From Hybos culiciformis (taxonomy: Eukaryota > Arthropoda > Insecta > Diptera > Hybotidae), in assembly GCA_964007475.1 (NCBI GenBank), contig OZ023275.1:14239829-14303828 (forward strand): a stretch of 64,000 bases of DNA, written 5' to 3'. Each line of letters opens with the position of its first letter. Within the stretch, counting starts at the first letter, position 1. The notes beneath the pieces were generated by a model. The model made no database searches. It was not told the origin of the DNA and saw nothing but the letters and a program-made list of their open reading frames with translations. Made by a program: the position numbers and the translations under genes. Shown here piece after piece: positions 41,401 to 54,834 of the stretch.

Positions 41401-44008
41401 AATCAAGGTTTTTGTATATATGAGAGATATTCATTTTCATAACATTAAATTTGTATATTAAATTTTTATCTTACAAAGATGGGTCCAGTATAGAACAATT
41501 ATTTATTTTTTTAATGTTTATAATATGAATAAAAGAAAAAAAAATTGTAAAATTATTTTAGCACTAAATTATCCTTTTATTTTTGTTATTTTTTTTTTTT
41601 AAATGTTTTATATGCACCTATTAATACATATGTGTGCTATAAATTTTCCGAAAAAAAAAAAATAGGTTTTTTTTTTTGGATATAAATGTTACATTTTAAT
41701 GTTCACTTTATATGTTCGCTGTATAATTTTTTTTAGTCCTGCAGTTAACTATCTTTTCTGTATTATTGTGACCGGCAATATGGTGGAGTGTCTTGTTTTC
41801 ATGGTTATTCATTTTTATTTATTTTTTATTGTGATTTCCATTCATATTTTTTATTTTATCATATAATTTTTTTTTTGCTTAATTTGTCCTAGACTTTGCC
41901 AATAAATATTATATTTTGACATTGAATTAATGACTTTTTTTTATTTTGTTTTAAAATGTATTTCTAATTACTTGTAATTATGATTTATACAAAAAAAAAA
42001 AAAAGAAGAGATATTTCGAAATTTATGTAATTTTTTTTTTTATTTTTTAGATAAATTTATAATATTATGCTATAAATGAACTTAATCTGACTGAGTTTGT
42101 AAAAGAATTAGTGTATACTTGAAATCTTATAATAGAATAGAATTTGTGGAAGTTCTTCGTCGATTCGTGTTCCCTGTTTTGAAATGATTTTAAATAAGAG
42201 ATCATCATCAAAAATTTGAATTAATTTTTATGGCTAATAATTATTAAATTAACAGTAGTAGATATAAGTTAATTCAGTAGTAAGTTAGACAGGACTGTAA
42301 GATAATATTATCCTTAACAACATATTAATAATGAAAAATAACATACGAATAAGAATATAATCATATTAATTTTTTTTTTCTTTATTTTATAAATTTTTGT
42401 TTTATTTTTTAACAATTTTTAATATTGACTTTCAATTTACATAATGCGGCTGACTCTTTCAGATATTAACCCAGTACAAATTGGTCTTTAACTTTAAATG
42501 AATTTCACATATATTAAAAAATGAAATAAGACTCCTTTTGGATTATATGTAACGAGTAATTTTATCTGTTATATTTTAATATTATGTAGATTGCTCAGAT
42601 AGTTTCGTTTTAAAAACCATATAGAAAAAAATAAATATAACTACAAAAATATAGTTAATACATAAGAGGATATAAAACCACCAATTAAAATGGCTATTAA
42701 GGAAAATAATAAAAAAATAAAAAATTTAAACCAGAAGAATAATGATGACATTGGAATTTGGGTAAACTGTTGTCCAATAATTCATAGAACATGGTAAAGA
42801 TTTTTTTTTTTAATTACCTCCATGTTTAAACACCAAATTACAAATCTATTGTACATTATATGACTACTATACTATAATGCTTACTACATTTTTGAAGATT
42901 TCTTCTGTACTTGAAAATTCTGTAAATAAATACTTGCAAAAACCTCTCCACATATATGGAAATCCTTTAATAAGTACAATTTTTTTTCATCGACAGCATA
43001 AATCATATAGCATTTTTCATATATCATTTTCTTAAATACAATTTTTTTTTTTTTTATTTTCTATAGGATCATCTTTCATGTGTGAATTTGATTGATTTTT
43101 GATTAATACAAAATATATATATTTATACTTATACATTATTATTATATTCCTTTTTCACTGATTAAAGTATTATTTATATTTAATTAATTATACATACAAT
43201 ATTTTATATTATTATGTGTTTGATCAACTCGTATAATTTATATAAAAAATAATTTGAATTTTATTTTTTATTTTATCTTATTGTACAAAACATATCAAAA
43301 TCAGATATTAGATCCATATCAGAAAATGTGTAGAGAAAATGTGATTAAAGAAATTATCTTGAAAATCTTATAAGTATAATATTATATATATGTAGGTACT
43401 TATATTCTAAAATTGTCATAATACCTACACAAAAAATATACTTCGTAATAATAACATAAATCTATATAATATATGTACTATGTATATATATATATAATTT
43501 TCTTTATTTTTTGACGTTCTAAGTTCTGAAAAGTAGACTTGTTTTTCTTTTTGTTTTTGATATACATTTCTAAATATAATATGTTTTTTTTTTTTTGTGT
43601 TTCTATTTTTATAATCTTTATGTTGTTTTTGGATATGATGAAAAAAAAAAGGAAGAAAAAAATAATAAAAATATCTAATTTTTTTTTTGCAAATGAAACA
43701 TTAATTCTTTTATGTAAATTTTGTCATCTTTTTATTAAATGTTTATATATATATAAAAAAAAAAATTTCTAAAACATATAAAAAAAATCCTTTTAATGCC
43801 AAAAGAAATAGAAATCCATTTTCATATGTATATATAGATCTATATTTTTTTATCATTGTATAATACATACGTACATAATATTTTTGCTTTGAAAAGAAAA
43901 AGGATAAATAATTTTTCATTTTCGGTTTTTTTTTTTCTTTTACAAAAAATATTTTGTTATTTTTTTTTGTCTTCTTCTTATATGTATATTTTGGTATATA
44001 TTTGTTTC

Positions 44009-44034
44009 ATTATTATTATTATTATTATTATTAT
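44009..44034. repeat. (ATT)n microsatellite near a splice acceptor
   Basis: About eight ATT units ending 25 bp upstream of the acceptor of the exon at 44060, followed by a T-rich tract. Confidence 0.9.
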
Positions 44035-44059
44035 TTTTTGTTTTTCTCTGAATTTCCAG

Positions 44060-44335
44060 TTAAGAACTACCGAATCTGGATATACATTAAATCGTAGTAA
44101 TGATACTTTAGATACAAATGCTGATTACGGGGGTGGTGGCGGTGGTGGTAGCATTGGGTCACATACTAATTTGAGACATAATAGTGGTGGTGGTGGTTGT
44201 GGAAATTTTGATGGGTTTTTGTCACCAACAAATGGGAATAATAATATCATGGCTAATCATTCTGGGGCAAATGGGTCAGTAATAACGATGACATTAAAAA
44301 ATAATCATCTTATTGTTGAAACTGAAGAAAGAAAT
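44060..44335 (+). CDS. Third visible exon of the membrane-protein gene: Gly/Asn-rich cytoplasmic segment
   Basis: This 276-bp exon (92 codons, phase 0 at both ends) runs from acceptor TTTCCAG to donor GTAAGT. It begins LRTTESGYTLNRSNDTLDTN, then has a seven-Gly run, a GSIGSHTNLRHNS segment, a second Gly-rich cluster and Asn-rich sequence. It ends VITMTLKNNHLIVETEERN. The last part is the least repetitive and so perhaps the most constrained. No known domain was recognised. The open frame extends upstream into the intron to 43856, but that part is poly-F/I/Y from T-rich DNA and is not taken as coding. Confidence 0.85.
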
Positions 44336-47300
44336 GTAAGTTTATGGTTTTGTGTTTTGTTTTTTTTTTTTCTTTCTTTTTGCTTTGGGGTTGGTTTTTA
44401 GTTTTGATTTTGTTTTCTAATCATAATAATTTTATTTATTTTTTTTTTTTGTCTTCTTCATTTATTTTATTTTATTATTTTTGGTTTTTTTTTTTCAAAT
44501 AATTTTTGGGATTATGTTAAATAATTATTGTGTGTGTGCTTTTTAATTTTTATGTGCAAAAAATTTATTTATGATTTTCATATAACAATCATAGAGAAAA
44601 TCATAATATCTAATACCAAGATAGATAATATTTTATGAATGCTTAAAAAATATGAAAAAAAAAATGAGAAAAGAAAAAATTATTATGATTATATTTTAAG
44701 TCGTAAAAAAAAAATACGTTAACGATTTAAGTTATGGATAATATTTTTCGATATATAGTATTTTTTAGTTGATTGTTAAATTTTATTAAAGTATAATCAT
44801 ACATTCAAGTCATATCTCGAATTAATTTTGAATCAAAAAAAAATTGTGAATATTCATTTTTGTTGAATAACTTTAGCAGTGTAACATATTTTAATTCCAT
44901 TTGAACATGTTTGCATTAAAAAAAAATATTAGAAATCATAAAAATCATAAAAATATTGAATAAGAATACCTTTTTGATATTATATTCGACAGTTCCTGGG
45001 TTTATAAGAATAATAAGAAATTTAGATCAAGTAATTATAGTCGTTGCAATTTTTGTTTAAATGAACTTAAGACTACATTTAAAGACTTATGATTTTTAAG
45101 ATTTAGGAACTTATATATTTCATCTAAGTTTTAACGAAAAAACAAATACATTACTCCTGCCACCTGTGTTCTCTGTTTTCTTAATTATAGAAAATTGGAA
45201 ATATATAAATTTAATGAGTTGATACAAAATTTTTTAAAATTAAATGAAAGTTTTTCAACTGTAGGTATTATGAATTTGACTTTAAAGTCCGCAGGTTAAT
45301 GATTAATTTTTTCATAATAAAACTTAACTTTTGTAATTGAATAAAATTCATAATAAGAACAAAAAAAAAGAAAAAGAAAAAAAACTAAACACATAATACC
45401 TTTACTTTGCTCTGTCAGCACTGAACTTAAGTAAAATTAATTTAGAACTTCTGCCGTCTAACCCGTATACCATCGGCCATTAATCAAAAATTATCTCAAT
45501 ATATAAAATATAAATATTAATTCAACTGTCTTAAAGTTGGACCTAAAACATAAATGATATTTATAGTAATGACATTCAATTAAATAATTTGCATAAAAAT
45601 ATAACCTAAAAAATGTCAAAGGAAATCTTTATCTGACACTTTGTATACATATTTTAAATTAAAAAAAAGTTTCAAAGATTGATAGTTGGAAAAAAAAATT
45701 GTTTTTTTTTTCTAAAGAATACATATAAACTTATATATTTCTGAATAAATATACACTTTTTTATTTACTCCCCTAAAACTATTCATATATATGTATTCTC
45801 AATAATGTATACCGCATTGAAGCATTTAGGATAGAATATTTTGTACGCTAATACACTTATATAATTTCAATATATTTTTTTGCGCGTTAAAAAAAACTTT
45901 TATTTATTTATTTATATAAATCTGTTCTTACGCCAACATTGCGTGAAGTTAAGAAGAATATATAATTTAACAAAAAGGTGCATTGGATCTATTAGATTCT
46001 TTCGAATACATACTTTACTATGTCAAATATCATAAATGAAATTTTCGAAAAAAGACAATATATTTAGTCATTGAATAATTTATTAAATTAAGTAACAAGA
46101 TTAAGGGTTGATGAAATCAGTTAACAATAAATTTGTATATTTTTAGCCACATTTTTATTTAATTGAACAAATTAATATGGCTATTAATATGGTTTTTATT
46201 GTGAATAATATTTTGAAATTTTACTACAAACTGATTGTCAATTAAAAAAAGATAAAGTTAAAGGAAATTGCTTTATTTTTTGATTTGATATTAAGATTTT
46301 AGATCCTAAATGTAAAAGAAAAATAGCAAAGGGTATTACTTAGCTAATAATTAAATTTTTAGAAAGTTTCATCAAAATTCTTTTTTTTTATTTTTACATA
46401 GTTTTAGAGTATAAATGATAAGTATTGAGACCGTTTTAACGCCAAACTGTGCACTTTTTATTATTATTTTCGAATAAAAATGTTATACATATATGTATTT
46501 TAAAAGCAGTTTTTAAAGTTTTATTGTGTAAACGTAGAATATGAGTCAAATGTTGGATTCCAAAATAATAAGTGTGATTCTGTTTTAGATCGACTTGCTA
46601 AAAACGAGCTCCACACTTTGTATACGAAGTTCTCTTCTACATTGCATTTTTTTGCTTGCCTCAGTACTAGTTTCAATGGTTTATATAAATTTAGTAATTT
46701 AACAAAAATTCATGGTAGTTAAATAACTTAGAATGTTAAAATAATTTTAAACTCCTTTTTCGTTGATTTTTATGTTGAAGAATACTTTAAATTTTCTGGT
46801 TTCCATTTTTTTTTTTATATTTTAGGTCAACAAACATGCTTTCATTAATTAGAACTTATCTTAATTGCTTAAATATTAAAAAAAATAGAAAAAAAAATTA
46901 AATTGGCCCTTCTAGTGAGAGTTTTTTCTCTTTATAATACTATAAAAACAAAATAAAATTTCTATGAGTTCATTATGTTGTTTTAAGTAATATACATTTA
47001 CGTTTTGCTTATTATTGTTCTGAGCTAATTGGCTTCGTTGGATTCAACTTAATTTAATATAATTGTTATATTATATTAATTTTTTATATTCATATACATA
47101 TATTTCAAATTACCATGTTATATTATAGTTAAATTATTGTTAGGTAAAAAAATTATTATATGTATATTCTTACATTTAGAATTCACTGAATTCGAAATAA
47201 ATTAAATTTAAATTCAAGAAGAAATAAATTGGAGGGAAAGATTCTATACCGTATGAAAATCTTATGAAAATGCTGAGTTATTATTGATTTTTATGTTCTC

Positions 47301-47863
47301 TTTGACATAATCATATTTAATAAAATTTTGGGATCAATTTAAAGTTGAATTATATAAATTTTTTATTACAAAATTTTCTTTTAAGTTTTCTATTTCATTA
47401 TTCTAAATCAATCAGATTTTTGATAAATTAAATTATATATATATGTGTAAGGATGGTACTTGTACAACATTAAATATAATTTCAAAAAATATCTTCAATA
47501 AAGTACAAAAAAAATTATTGTTATAGATAACATACACTATATTTAAAGCGAAATATTAATCTTATTGTTATGCATATTTTATATCCATTCTATAATTTGG
47601 ATTATATTTTAGATTTAGAACTTCATAATCATAGAGTTATAGCTAAGTTTATAAATTTTAATGACATCCAACTCAATATCATTCAACTGAATCAAATTAT
47701 ACTCATTGTACATATTTATGATTAATTTTGTTTTTTATTTTTATAAAATACGAAAAAATGCACTCAAGTGTGTATCACAGAATTTGAAGATGTTGAAAAA
47801 AAAAAAAATCTAAACATGTCCAAGCGAAATGTTTTAATTTATTTTATTTTATTTATTTTGTAG
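44336..47863 (+). other. Intron, about 3.5 kb
   Basis: GT at 44336 (GTAAGT) and AG at 47862-47863 after a T-rich tract. Apart from homopolymers I see no gene, transposon end or other structure in it. Confidence 0.8.
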
Positions 47864-49183
47864 GATATCTCCCGTGATGCCCGTGAAACAAAAATAAATT
47901 ATAATTCTTCTGATAAAGATGGTGTATTCGTTGTTGAGGTGGCAAGAGGTGCAGATTGTGCAACAAACGCAACAGTCCCGGGAAGTCCACGTTCGGACGC
48001 TTGCAAAATTGATTTAGATAACAAATCGGTGGTTCAAATAAATGATGAAAACAAGGAAAAAGTTCAAATTCATCAACCACCGTCAAATGAAAAAGTTCAA
48101 GAAGAAATTCACAATTTTAAAGAAAAGCCATTAAGCTCAACTAATACAGGATTATCACAATCAGATTTGAGTTCATCATCGATTGAGTCGAATAAAGGTT
48201 ATACGTATGGTAATCAAACCTTGTATTCAACAGATAAAAATGGTTATAGTCCACCAACTCCGAGAGTTATATTTTCTCCGCCCCAGCAAAACACTGATAA
48301 TAATAATAAAAAAGAAGAAAGTGATAATGAAAATGATTGTGACGATGATGCAAATTGTAATGGCAATTGTGAAAAAGAACTCGAGAATGGGCAGGAGCAT
48401 AATAATGTGACGGAAGAAGATAATACCAATGTAGGCGGTGATATCAAAGAAGTAACTTCTACAAAATCATCATCTACAACTTCAACTAAACCAATTATCA
48501 CTGGTGGTCTATTGAAACAAGATACTGTAATCGAAATAACAGGTAAGAAATCAACTGTCAGTGATGATAATAGTTCTTTATCTACAGAAACATTACCATC
48601 AGTTGAATTAAATAATGGTAGTAGTAATAAAAATGATGAAAATTTTTTACAACCAACATTGTCGCCAACATTATCATCATCCCCTGCGAATAGTGGTGAT
48701 GGTGATAAATTGAATATTGAAGAAATTAATGGACATAATAAAAATATAGAAGAGATAACATCTATTTCACCATCACCATTATCGGCAAAAACACAAAATT
48801 CACAAATGATGAATGGACATTTGAATCAAATTAATGAAATAGAAAATATTAATGGTGATGCAAATGGTTGTATTCAAATAAATTCATCCGAAAATGGATT
48901 TGATAGTATTTTAAGTTTGCCAGAACCACCATCTAATGATGAAATAAAACAAATGAATGATATATGTATAATAGATAATAGTTTGGATTCATTACCACCG
49001 CCGCCACCACCAACAATATTAACAAATTCTATTGAAAATAATAATAATGAAATCCATTCAGATGCTAATGGAAAAATAACAACACCACCAACAACAACAA
49101 CAGCAACAACAACAAATTTAAATATATTAAAGAATGGTAGTTGTGATAATGGTACAGCAGTAGCTGTCACCGGCAGCAGTTAA
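47864..49183 (+). CDS. Terminal exon of the membrane-protein gene: long Ser/Asn/Glu-rich cytoplasmic tail
   Basis: This 1320-bp exon encodes 439 residues and TAA. It is read in phase 0 from the acceptor ATTTTGTAG. It opens DISRDARETKINYNSSDKDG, followed by VFVVEVARGADC, a non-repetitive stretch that may be a conserved motif. The rest is low complexity: Ser/Thr clusters, an acidic Asn/Asp segment, SPPTPRVIFSPPQQN and repeated NINGDANG-like words. A proline run (LPPPPPPTIL) could bind SH3, WW or EVH1 domains. A Thr-rich segment and VTGSS end it. The tail of about 570 residues after the membrane helix looks intrinsically disordered, as in scaffolding tails of adhesion or guidance receptors. That role is inference; the family is not recognised. 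The open frame, GC-richer composition and absence of a later acceptor support it as the last exon. Confidence 0.88.
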   Translation, partial: DISRDARETKINYNSSDKDGVFVVEVARGADCATNATVPGSPRSDACKIDLDNKSVVQINDENKEKVQIHQPPSNEKVQEEIHNFKEKPLSSTNTGLSQSDLSSSSIESNKGYTYGNQTLYSTDKNGYSPPTPRVIFSPPQQNTDNNNKKEESDNENDCDDDANCNGNCEKELENGQEHNNVTEEDNTNVGGDIKEVTSTKSSSTTSTKPIITGGLLKQDTVIEITGKKSTVSDDNSSLSTETLPSVELNNGSSNKNDENFLQPTLSPTLSSSPANSGDGDKLNIEEINGHNKNIEEITSISPSPLSAKTQNSQMMNGHLNQINEIENINGDANGCIQINSSENGFDSILSLPEPPSNDEIKQMNDICIIDNSLDSLPPPPPPTILTNSIENNNNEIHSDANGKITTPPTTTTATTTNLNILKNGSCDNGTAVAVTGSS

Positions 49184-49283
49184 TGTTAAAGTTAAAGAAA
49201 AAAAAAATATTGAAACCAAAAAGAATAACACATTTTATTTTTATTTTTTATTTTTTTTAAGAATGACAAGTTTAGTAAATTTT

Positions 49284-49301
49284 AATAAATTATAAAATAA
49301 A
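49284..49301 (+). terminator. Candidate poly(A) signals of the membrane-protein gene
   Basis: AATAAA at 49284-49289 and again at 49296-49301, about 100 bp after the stop codon. In DNA this AT-rich the hexamer is common, so the true cleavage site may be further downstream. Confidence 0.3.
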
Positions 49302-49898
49302 AAAAAAATGAAAAAAAAACTAAAAATAAGGGAAATCGTACCATATAAATAATCGATTTTTATTATATATAGAAAAAAAAAAAGGAAAATTAAACAAAAT
49401 TTTCATTAGGCGATTTTTTTTTTTTAATTATTTTATATTGAAATTTCTAGAAAATTCTAATTTAATTGAATTTTATTGGAAGCTGATTAATTTGAATTTA
49501 TCATCACAATATTACTTTGTTTTACAAAAATAAATTATGTTTCACTATTTGTATAAGTTGCTCCAAAAATTAATTCGATAGTGTGAATATTATAGAAAAT
49601 AATTTGTTTTAAGACTTTAAGTACTTAACAATAATGAAAGGCAAGAATAATGGAAATAATTAGATTTTTCGATGAAATTTTTTTTGACTGCTGTAATTTT
49701 GAATTTCACTGCTTTTTCTAAATAGAAAATATTTTATATGCATAGTAAAAGAATTAAGAAGATTTAACGAAGTGGAATTATGATGGTTTTTTTTTTTTAG
49801 AAAATATATAAATTTTCATTTAGCTTGCATATTTTAGGAAATTTTAATTTTTCAGGCATAAAATAACATTAAAAGAAATTAATTATAGATTTTTGTTC

Positions 49899-49909
49899 GG
49901 GGGGGGGGG
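49899..49909 (+). repeat. G11 homopolymer
   Basis: Eleven consecutive G followed by CGG and a T run. Striking where G is otherwise scarce; may also be an assembly or sequencing weak point. Confidence 0.85.
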
Positions 49910-52900
49910 CGGTTTTTTTTTTGCGATTAATGTTTAAAAATTCATCAAACGCATATATCGTAAATACATTTACCTAATTAAAATTTACTTACTTAATAAC
50001 TCATTTATTTTGTTCCAACAATTTTGTTATTCAATATTTTGGAATTTTGGAGATATTTAAATATTTAATATGCGGCGGCGATGGGCAATATATATAACTT
50101 TTATTTATGCAAATACGTAATATACTCTGGGCTTATAAATGAGACATTAGGTATTGTGTATCTTACATATAACAAGTAATGTGTTTATATACACGACTAT
50201 ATAAATTAAAAAGTGAATGCAAAATTTTATCAACCAAAAAAAAAAATAAATTTTTGTTAAATATTTTATGGGTTGGAAAATATAAATAATAAAAATAAGG
50301 GCTATATATATTTTTTTTTTAAATAACTTCATTCGAAAAAAAAAAAGATTTAAGGAAATGCGCCAAAATTTTTTAGATATATACGTGTTTGGATGTAAAT
50401 TCAAAACAGTTTTATAATGTTAAAATTTTAAGAGTCGAGGAAGTGAGTATTTTTTTTTTTTATCAGATTCAGATGTGGGGATAAATTTCTGTGTTAAGTC
50501 TTTGAAAATTAATGGCAAACGGAATTGCAGAACTGAAATAAGCGAAATTTTTTTTTGTTTATTTTATTATGAAATAATTGCACAAATAAATATTAATCTA
50601 AATGTTTCATTTAATATTTTGTACTTTTTTTTTGCACTCAACTTAGGATGTTTATATGAGGCTTCAATTTATCGATATATCAATTTCTCGGTATATCAAC
50701 CTTGATAACTAAACTAATTCGTATTGTGTATTGCAAAATGCAAAATTAATATATGTGCTATTTTTGGCTACCATATGAATATTAAATATTACTATTATGA
50801 TGCTTTTGATTCTTTTGCTTCAGGAAAAGTTTACCAACCTTGCTCCAAATTTTCCAAATATATACATATATATTAAATTGACATTACTTATCTTGATGTT
50901 TACCCCTCGAGTGCGATAAAAAAAAAAAACACATCAATATAAGAATTTCTGTGTGTCAATACAAAAATTTATAATATTTCAAAATCAATTGTGTTATTAT
51001 TTTTATTTATGTTTAATGAAAAGATTTTCAATGTCAATAAAATAGAAGAAAAATGTATATATATTTATATTAAATCTTGAAGAAAAATCTCTTGATTTTA
51101 AATTATTGATTTATACAAAATAATACATTATTTACACACAATAATATGAGAAAGCTTTGTGTATATATTTTAGCGTTGAAATTTTCTTTCTTTGAATAAT
51201 ATCAACATTTTTTTTTTTTATAATGAGATAGATACAATTTAGAAAAGTTTTTTATTTTATATGTATTTGTATATATAATTTCCATGGAGCGAAAAAAAAA
51301 AAAAAATATAATAAATTTTAATTTTAAAGTTATTTAGGATCAAAAATGTCAAAACAAAGTCTAATTGTTTTTCCTTTTCTTTAAAAATAAAAAACAATCT
51401 ACATAATTATGTATTAAATTTTTTTTTTTTATTCTTGTTTTTCTCTACAAGAACATACTAACAAAAGTGCCAAAACAATTTATGCTTTAATTTTATTGGA
51501 AGAAGAGAATAAAAAAAAAATAATGTGTACAATAAAAAAAAAACAAAATAAAATAATATCCTGAATATCATTAAATACATGGTGCCCCATTGAGTATTTA
51601 AAAAATAAAAAAAAATGAATTTTTTTTATTATGATAAAGAGGGTGAAACGATTTTATATTTATTCGAGAAAGAAAATTTAAATTTAATAAATAAATTCCA
51701 GATTATGTCTTCAAGAAGTGTTAAAATAGCATTTTTTCGATGTTTATTGCACATATTTATAATCGAAACATTAACATCATGTGACTATAATACATTGTCG
51801 ATTTAAATAAAAACTCGATTCAAAAATAGCTAAATTATTTTATTTTTTATATATCTAGTTATATTATTTTTAAATATTCTTCACATTGGACCAGATAAAT
51901 ATTATTTTTTAGATACAATCACATCCTTTTCTTGGATTATGTATATAGAATATAAAGAATAATTATATGAATGACTTTTATAAATGTTCACATAAATGTA
52001 TATTAAATAGTATAAAGAGGAATATATACTTAATTCTTATCCTATGTATATTATAAAAGTTTTGAAAGTTAAATGCAGGCAATAAAAATTTTATATATAT
52101 TATTATTATTATTATATGAATTTATTATTATTATGCCCTTATAAGAATTTTTACAACATACACTTAATTTGAAACTAAAAATATGAAATTTTGTAGGGAC
52201 ACTAAAATTTATTTATTAATAATAATCGAAATTATATTCAAAATTATATAAAACATAGGTATATAATACATTTATTATAATAAAAGATTTTACACCTGGA
52301 TCAATCTGTTTCAAATCCCAGCAAGCATAAAAATATGTACACATTTCTGTATAAATTCAATATTAAATGAAAGAAAATTTTAAATTTATTATTTTTATTA
52401 AAAATGAATAATTTTTTATTTTGGATACTTTTGTGTTTTTTAATTTTTGTGATAAAAAGTTAAAAGTATTGATAAGAACGATTGATAAGCGGGAATATAT
52501 GCTTACTTGTGGGCATTTGAATTAAGCTTAAATCATAATTATAAAATTTAATTAAAAGTTTTCGGTGAAATTTTCATAGAAATCTTATAGACAGGGGGGG
52601 AAACTGGATAATACCATTCAATTTTTTCAAACTAGGAAGAAGTTCTAAGTTTGTTTGAATCTAGATTGCTTCTGTTTTTTTTTTCTCTCTTAATAGCAGA
52701 AAATTTGAAATAAAAATCTAACAATTTTTCATCAGATTGTTACAATAAAATATTTTTCTTTCATAGAAATTTATTGTTATAAATTGTTATTTATTTATTT
52801 TTTCTTATTTAGAAGCAATTTATAGGAAAAAAAATAAAACGAAGAATAAATTCATTGCAATTTTTATACAAAGATTTAACAAAACAAAACACAAAAATTT

Positions 52901-53997
52901 CCAAAGTGGTATAGAATAGAGAAATTTTATATTTAAAATAAAAAAAATCCATTTTTACTTTTATTTTATTTTTTTTTAATATAAATAATATATATAAAAG
53001 AAAATTTTTACGTTTCAGCGATATTTTTTCATTCAAAAATGTTTACAATAAAAATAAAATTTTCTTTTTTCTTGTTTAATATTAATTTTTTGTTACCCAT
53101 AATCCAATTTATAATGTTGAATTTATTCAGAAAAATAAATAAAAATTGTTCTAATTATAATGTACGTATAAAAAATACAACATACATATGTAATACATAA
53201 ATTTTAATATAAATTATGTATAAAACCATTATTAAGTCCCATTAACTTAAATTTGTATAAACTTTCTTATATACCTAGGTGTAAGGTGTAGGTTTAAAGG
53301 TATATATGATGATTTCTTTTTGAAGCCATAATTTAATTGATTTTGAGAATATTCGAACTGAATATATTTTAAGAATGCTTCATTTATTGGACTCTTGGAA
53401 AGATTGCTTACATAATCTCATAGATTTTATAATTTTATTTTTCTTTATTAAGTATATTTTTTAATAATGTCAAGATTTCGGAATGTTGGATTATAGTGAA
53501 ACAAGATTGTATATTGATAAATTTTGGGCTTTTCTTAATTTTACGTTGTTTATAATTAAAAAGTTTTTAAATTCATTGACAAAAGAATATAATACCTGTC
53601 AGAATATTTTGCTAAACTTATTTTTGTTTCTATAAAAGGACAATTATTCAAGACAATAATAATTGACAATGTTATTAAAATTTTTTTTTTGTTAAAAATC
53701 CCTTGTTATCAGATTTCGGTTAATCAAAATTATAGTTAAGATAATTGAAATAACCTTGCTCTATATTCATATTTTTTTTATTCACAAAAAATCGAAAACA
53801 ATAATTTTGTACATCAAAAAGCACAAAATGTTCACTTTCGGAAATTAGTCATTAGGCACGTCAAACAAACAAAGAATTTGAAGTTATTCCCACTAAATGA
53901 CTAGAATACAGAACTTAGGAAAAAATATTTCAAAATTTTGAACAAAATATGAAAATAGAGCGAGGCTACTTCAATTGCCTTGGGTGTATAAAATTCA

Positions 53998-54071
53998 CAT
54001 AAATTATAATTTATATTTAATTATTGAACTTATCACAGAGTTCAATAATTAAACATAAATTATAATTTATG
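53998..54071. repeat. Long hairpin: 33-bp arms, one mismatch, 8-nt loop
   Basis: Arms 53998-54030 and 54039-54071 are reverse complements at 32 of 33 positions, with loop TATCACAG. A second, weaker AT-rich palindrome centred near 54100 follows directly. The single difference suggests a recent origin or selection on pairing. Confidence 0.85.
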
Positions 54072-54812
54072 TATAATATTTATGTATTATATAGGTATAC
54101 CTACATAAAATATTAAAAAAATCAATTAATTTGTTGTATAATGATATAATAATGAAAGCTGGAAGTTAAACGAAATAATTCATGAAAATAAAAAATTTTA
54201 ATTTTATACTTTATCCAAGCTTTTGATATAAATTTATTTATGACATAAAAATAAATTTGTTTTAATTGATTTTTTGAAATTTATGTAACAAATTATATTT
54301 TTCTCACTGATTTTAGTCGCATATGCATATGAAGGATCATATAATATATCTAATTAGCTTCATAATGTATATTAAACCGCATTCAGATTTGTATTTGAAT
54401 TAAAATTATAAGTGGAACAACAACACAACACAATATAATATAGAATGTATAATGTACCAAAAACGTTTTCAAACATTATTATACAATATATTATGTTGGG
54501 TGGTGGCAAAAATATATAATATAACATAATATGTGTATGGGAATATGTATTTAACACAGGAAACCGAAGAAAGCGGAAAATAATTTTTGTTTTCAAATTG
54601 TGTATATACCATAAAATTGTATAATATGGGTTCTAAATTAAATTGTTCTAGGCTTCATTATATTTATATTTTAAATAATATATGTACATATATAAATAAT
54701 ATAACATACATGAGCTTGAGCATAAATATACCATTATATATAATTTATATAATATACTCCCGTTTTTCTCATATTTCATATTAATTATTACTTCATATAG
54801 TTACTCACTTAA

Positions 54813-54834
54813 AATAATAATAATAATAATAATA
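54813..54834. repeat. (AAT)n microsatellite
   Basis: About seven AAT-type units in tandem in intergenic DNA. Confidence 0.9.

Larger units (their letters stand above)
27641..44059 (+). other. Large intron, about 16.4 kb
   Basis: GT at 27641 and a pyrimidine-rich acceptor ending TTTCCAG at 44059. It contains the dispersed repeat at 34071, a probable reverse-transcriptase remnant at 35549, two hAT elements at 35982 and 37730, and a TTA-type microsatellite just before the acceptor (44009-44034). The remainder is AT-rich sequence with long A and T runs (very dense at 34400-35350) and no convincing gene. Confidence 0.75.

Noticed and set aside
43856..44059. N-terminal extension of the open frame that contains the exon at 44060
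   Set aside because: It is made of Phe/Ile/Tyr codons from T-rich intron DNA including a TTA microsatellite. A clear TTTCCAG acceptor and matching phase place the exon start at 44060.
46585..46705. Exon-like open stretch on the plus strand after a TTTTAG
   Set aside because: The frame ends in a stop soon after, there is no donor, and including it would break the phase between the exons at 44060 and 47864.
47853..49170. Minus-strand open frames of 77-98 codons opposite the last exon
   Set aside because: They are antisense shadows of the long plus-strand frame, with composition dictated by its low-complexity codons.
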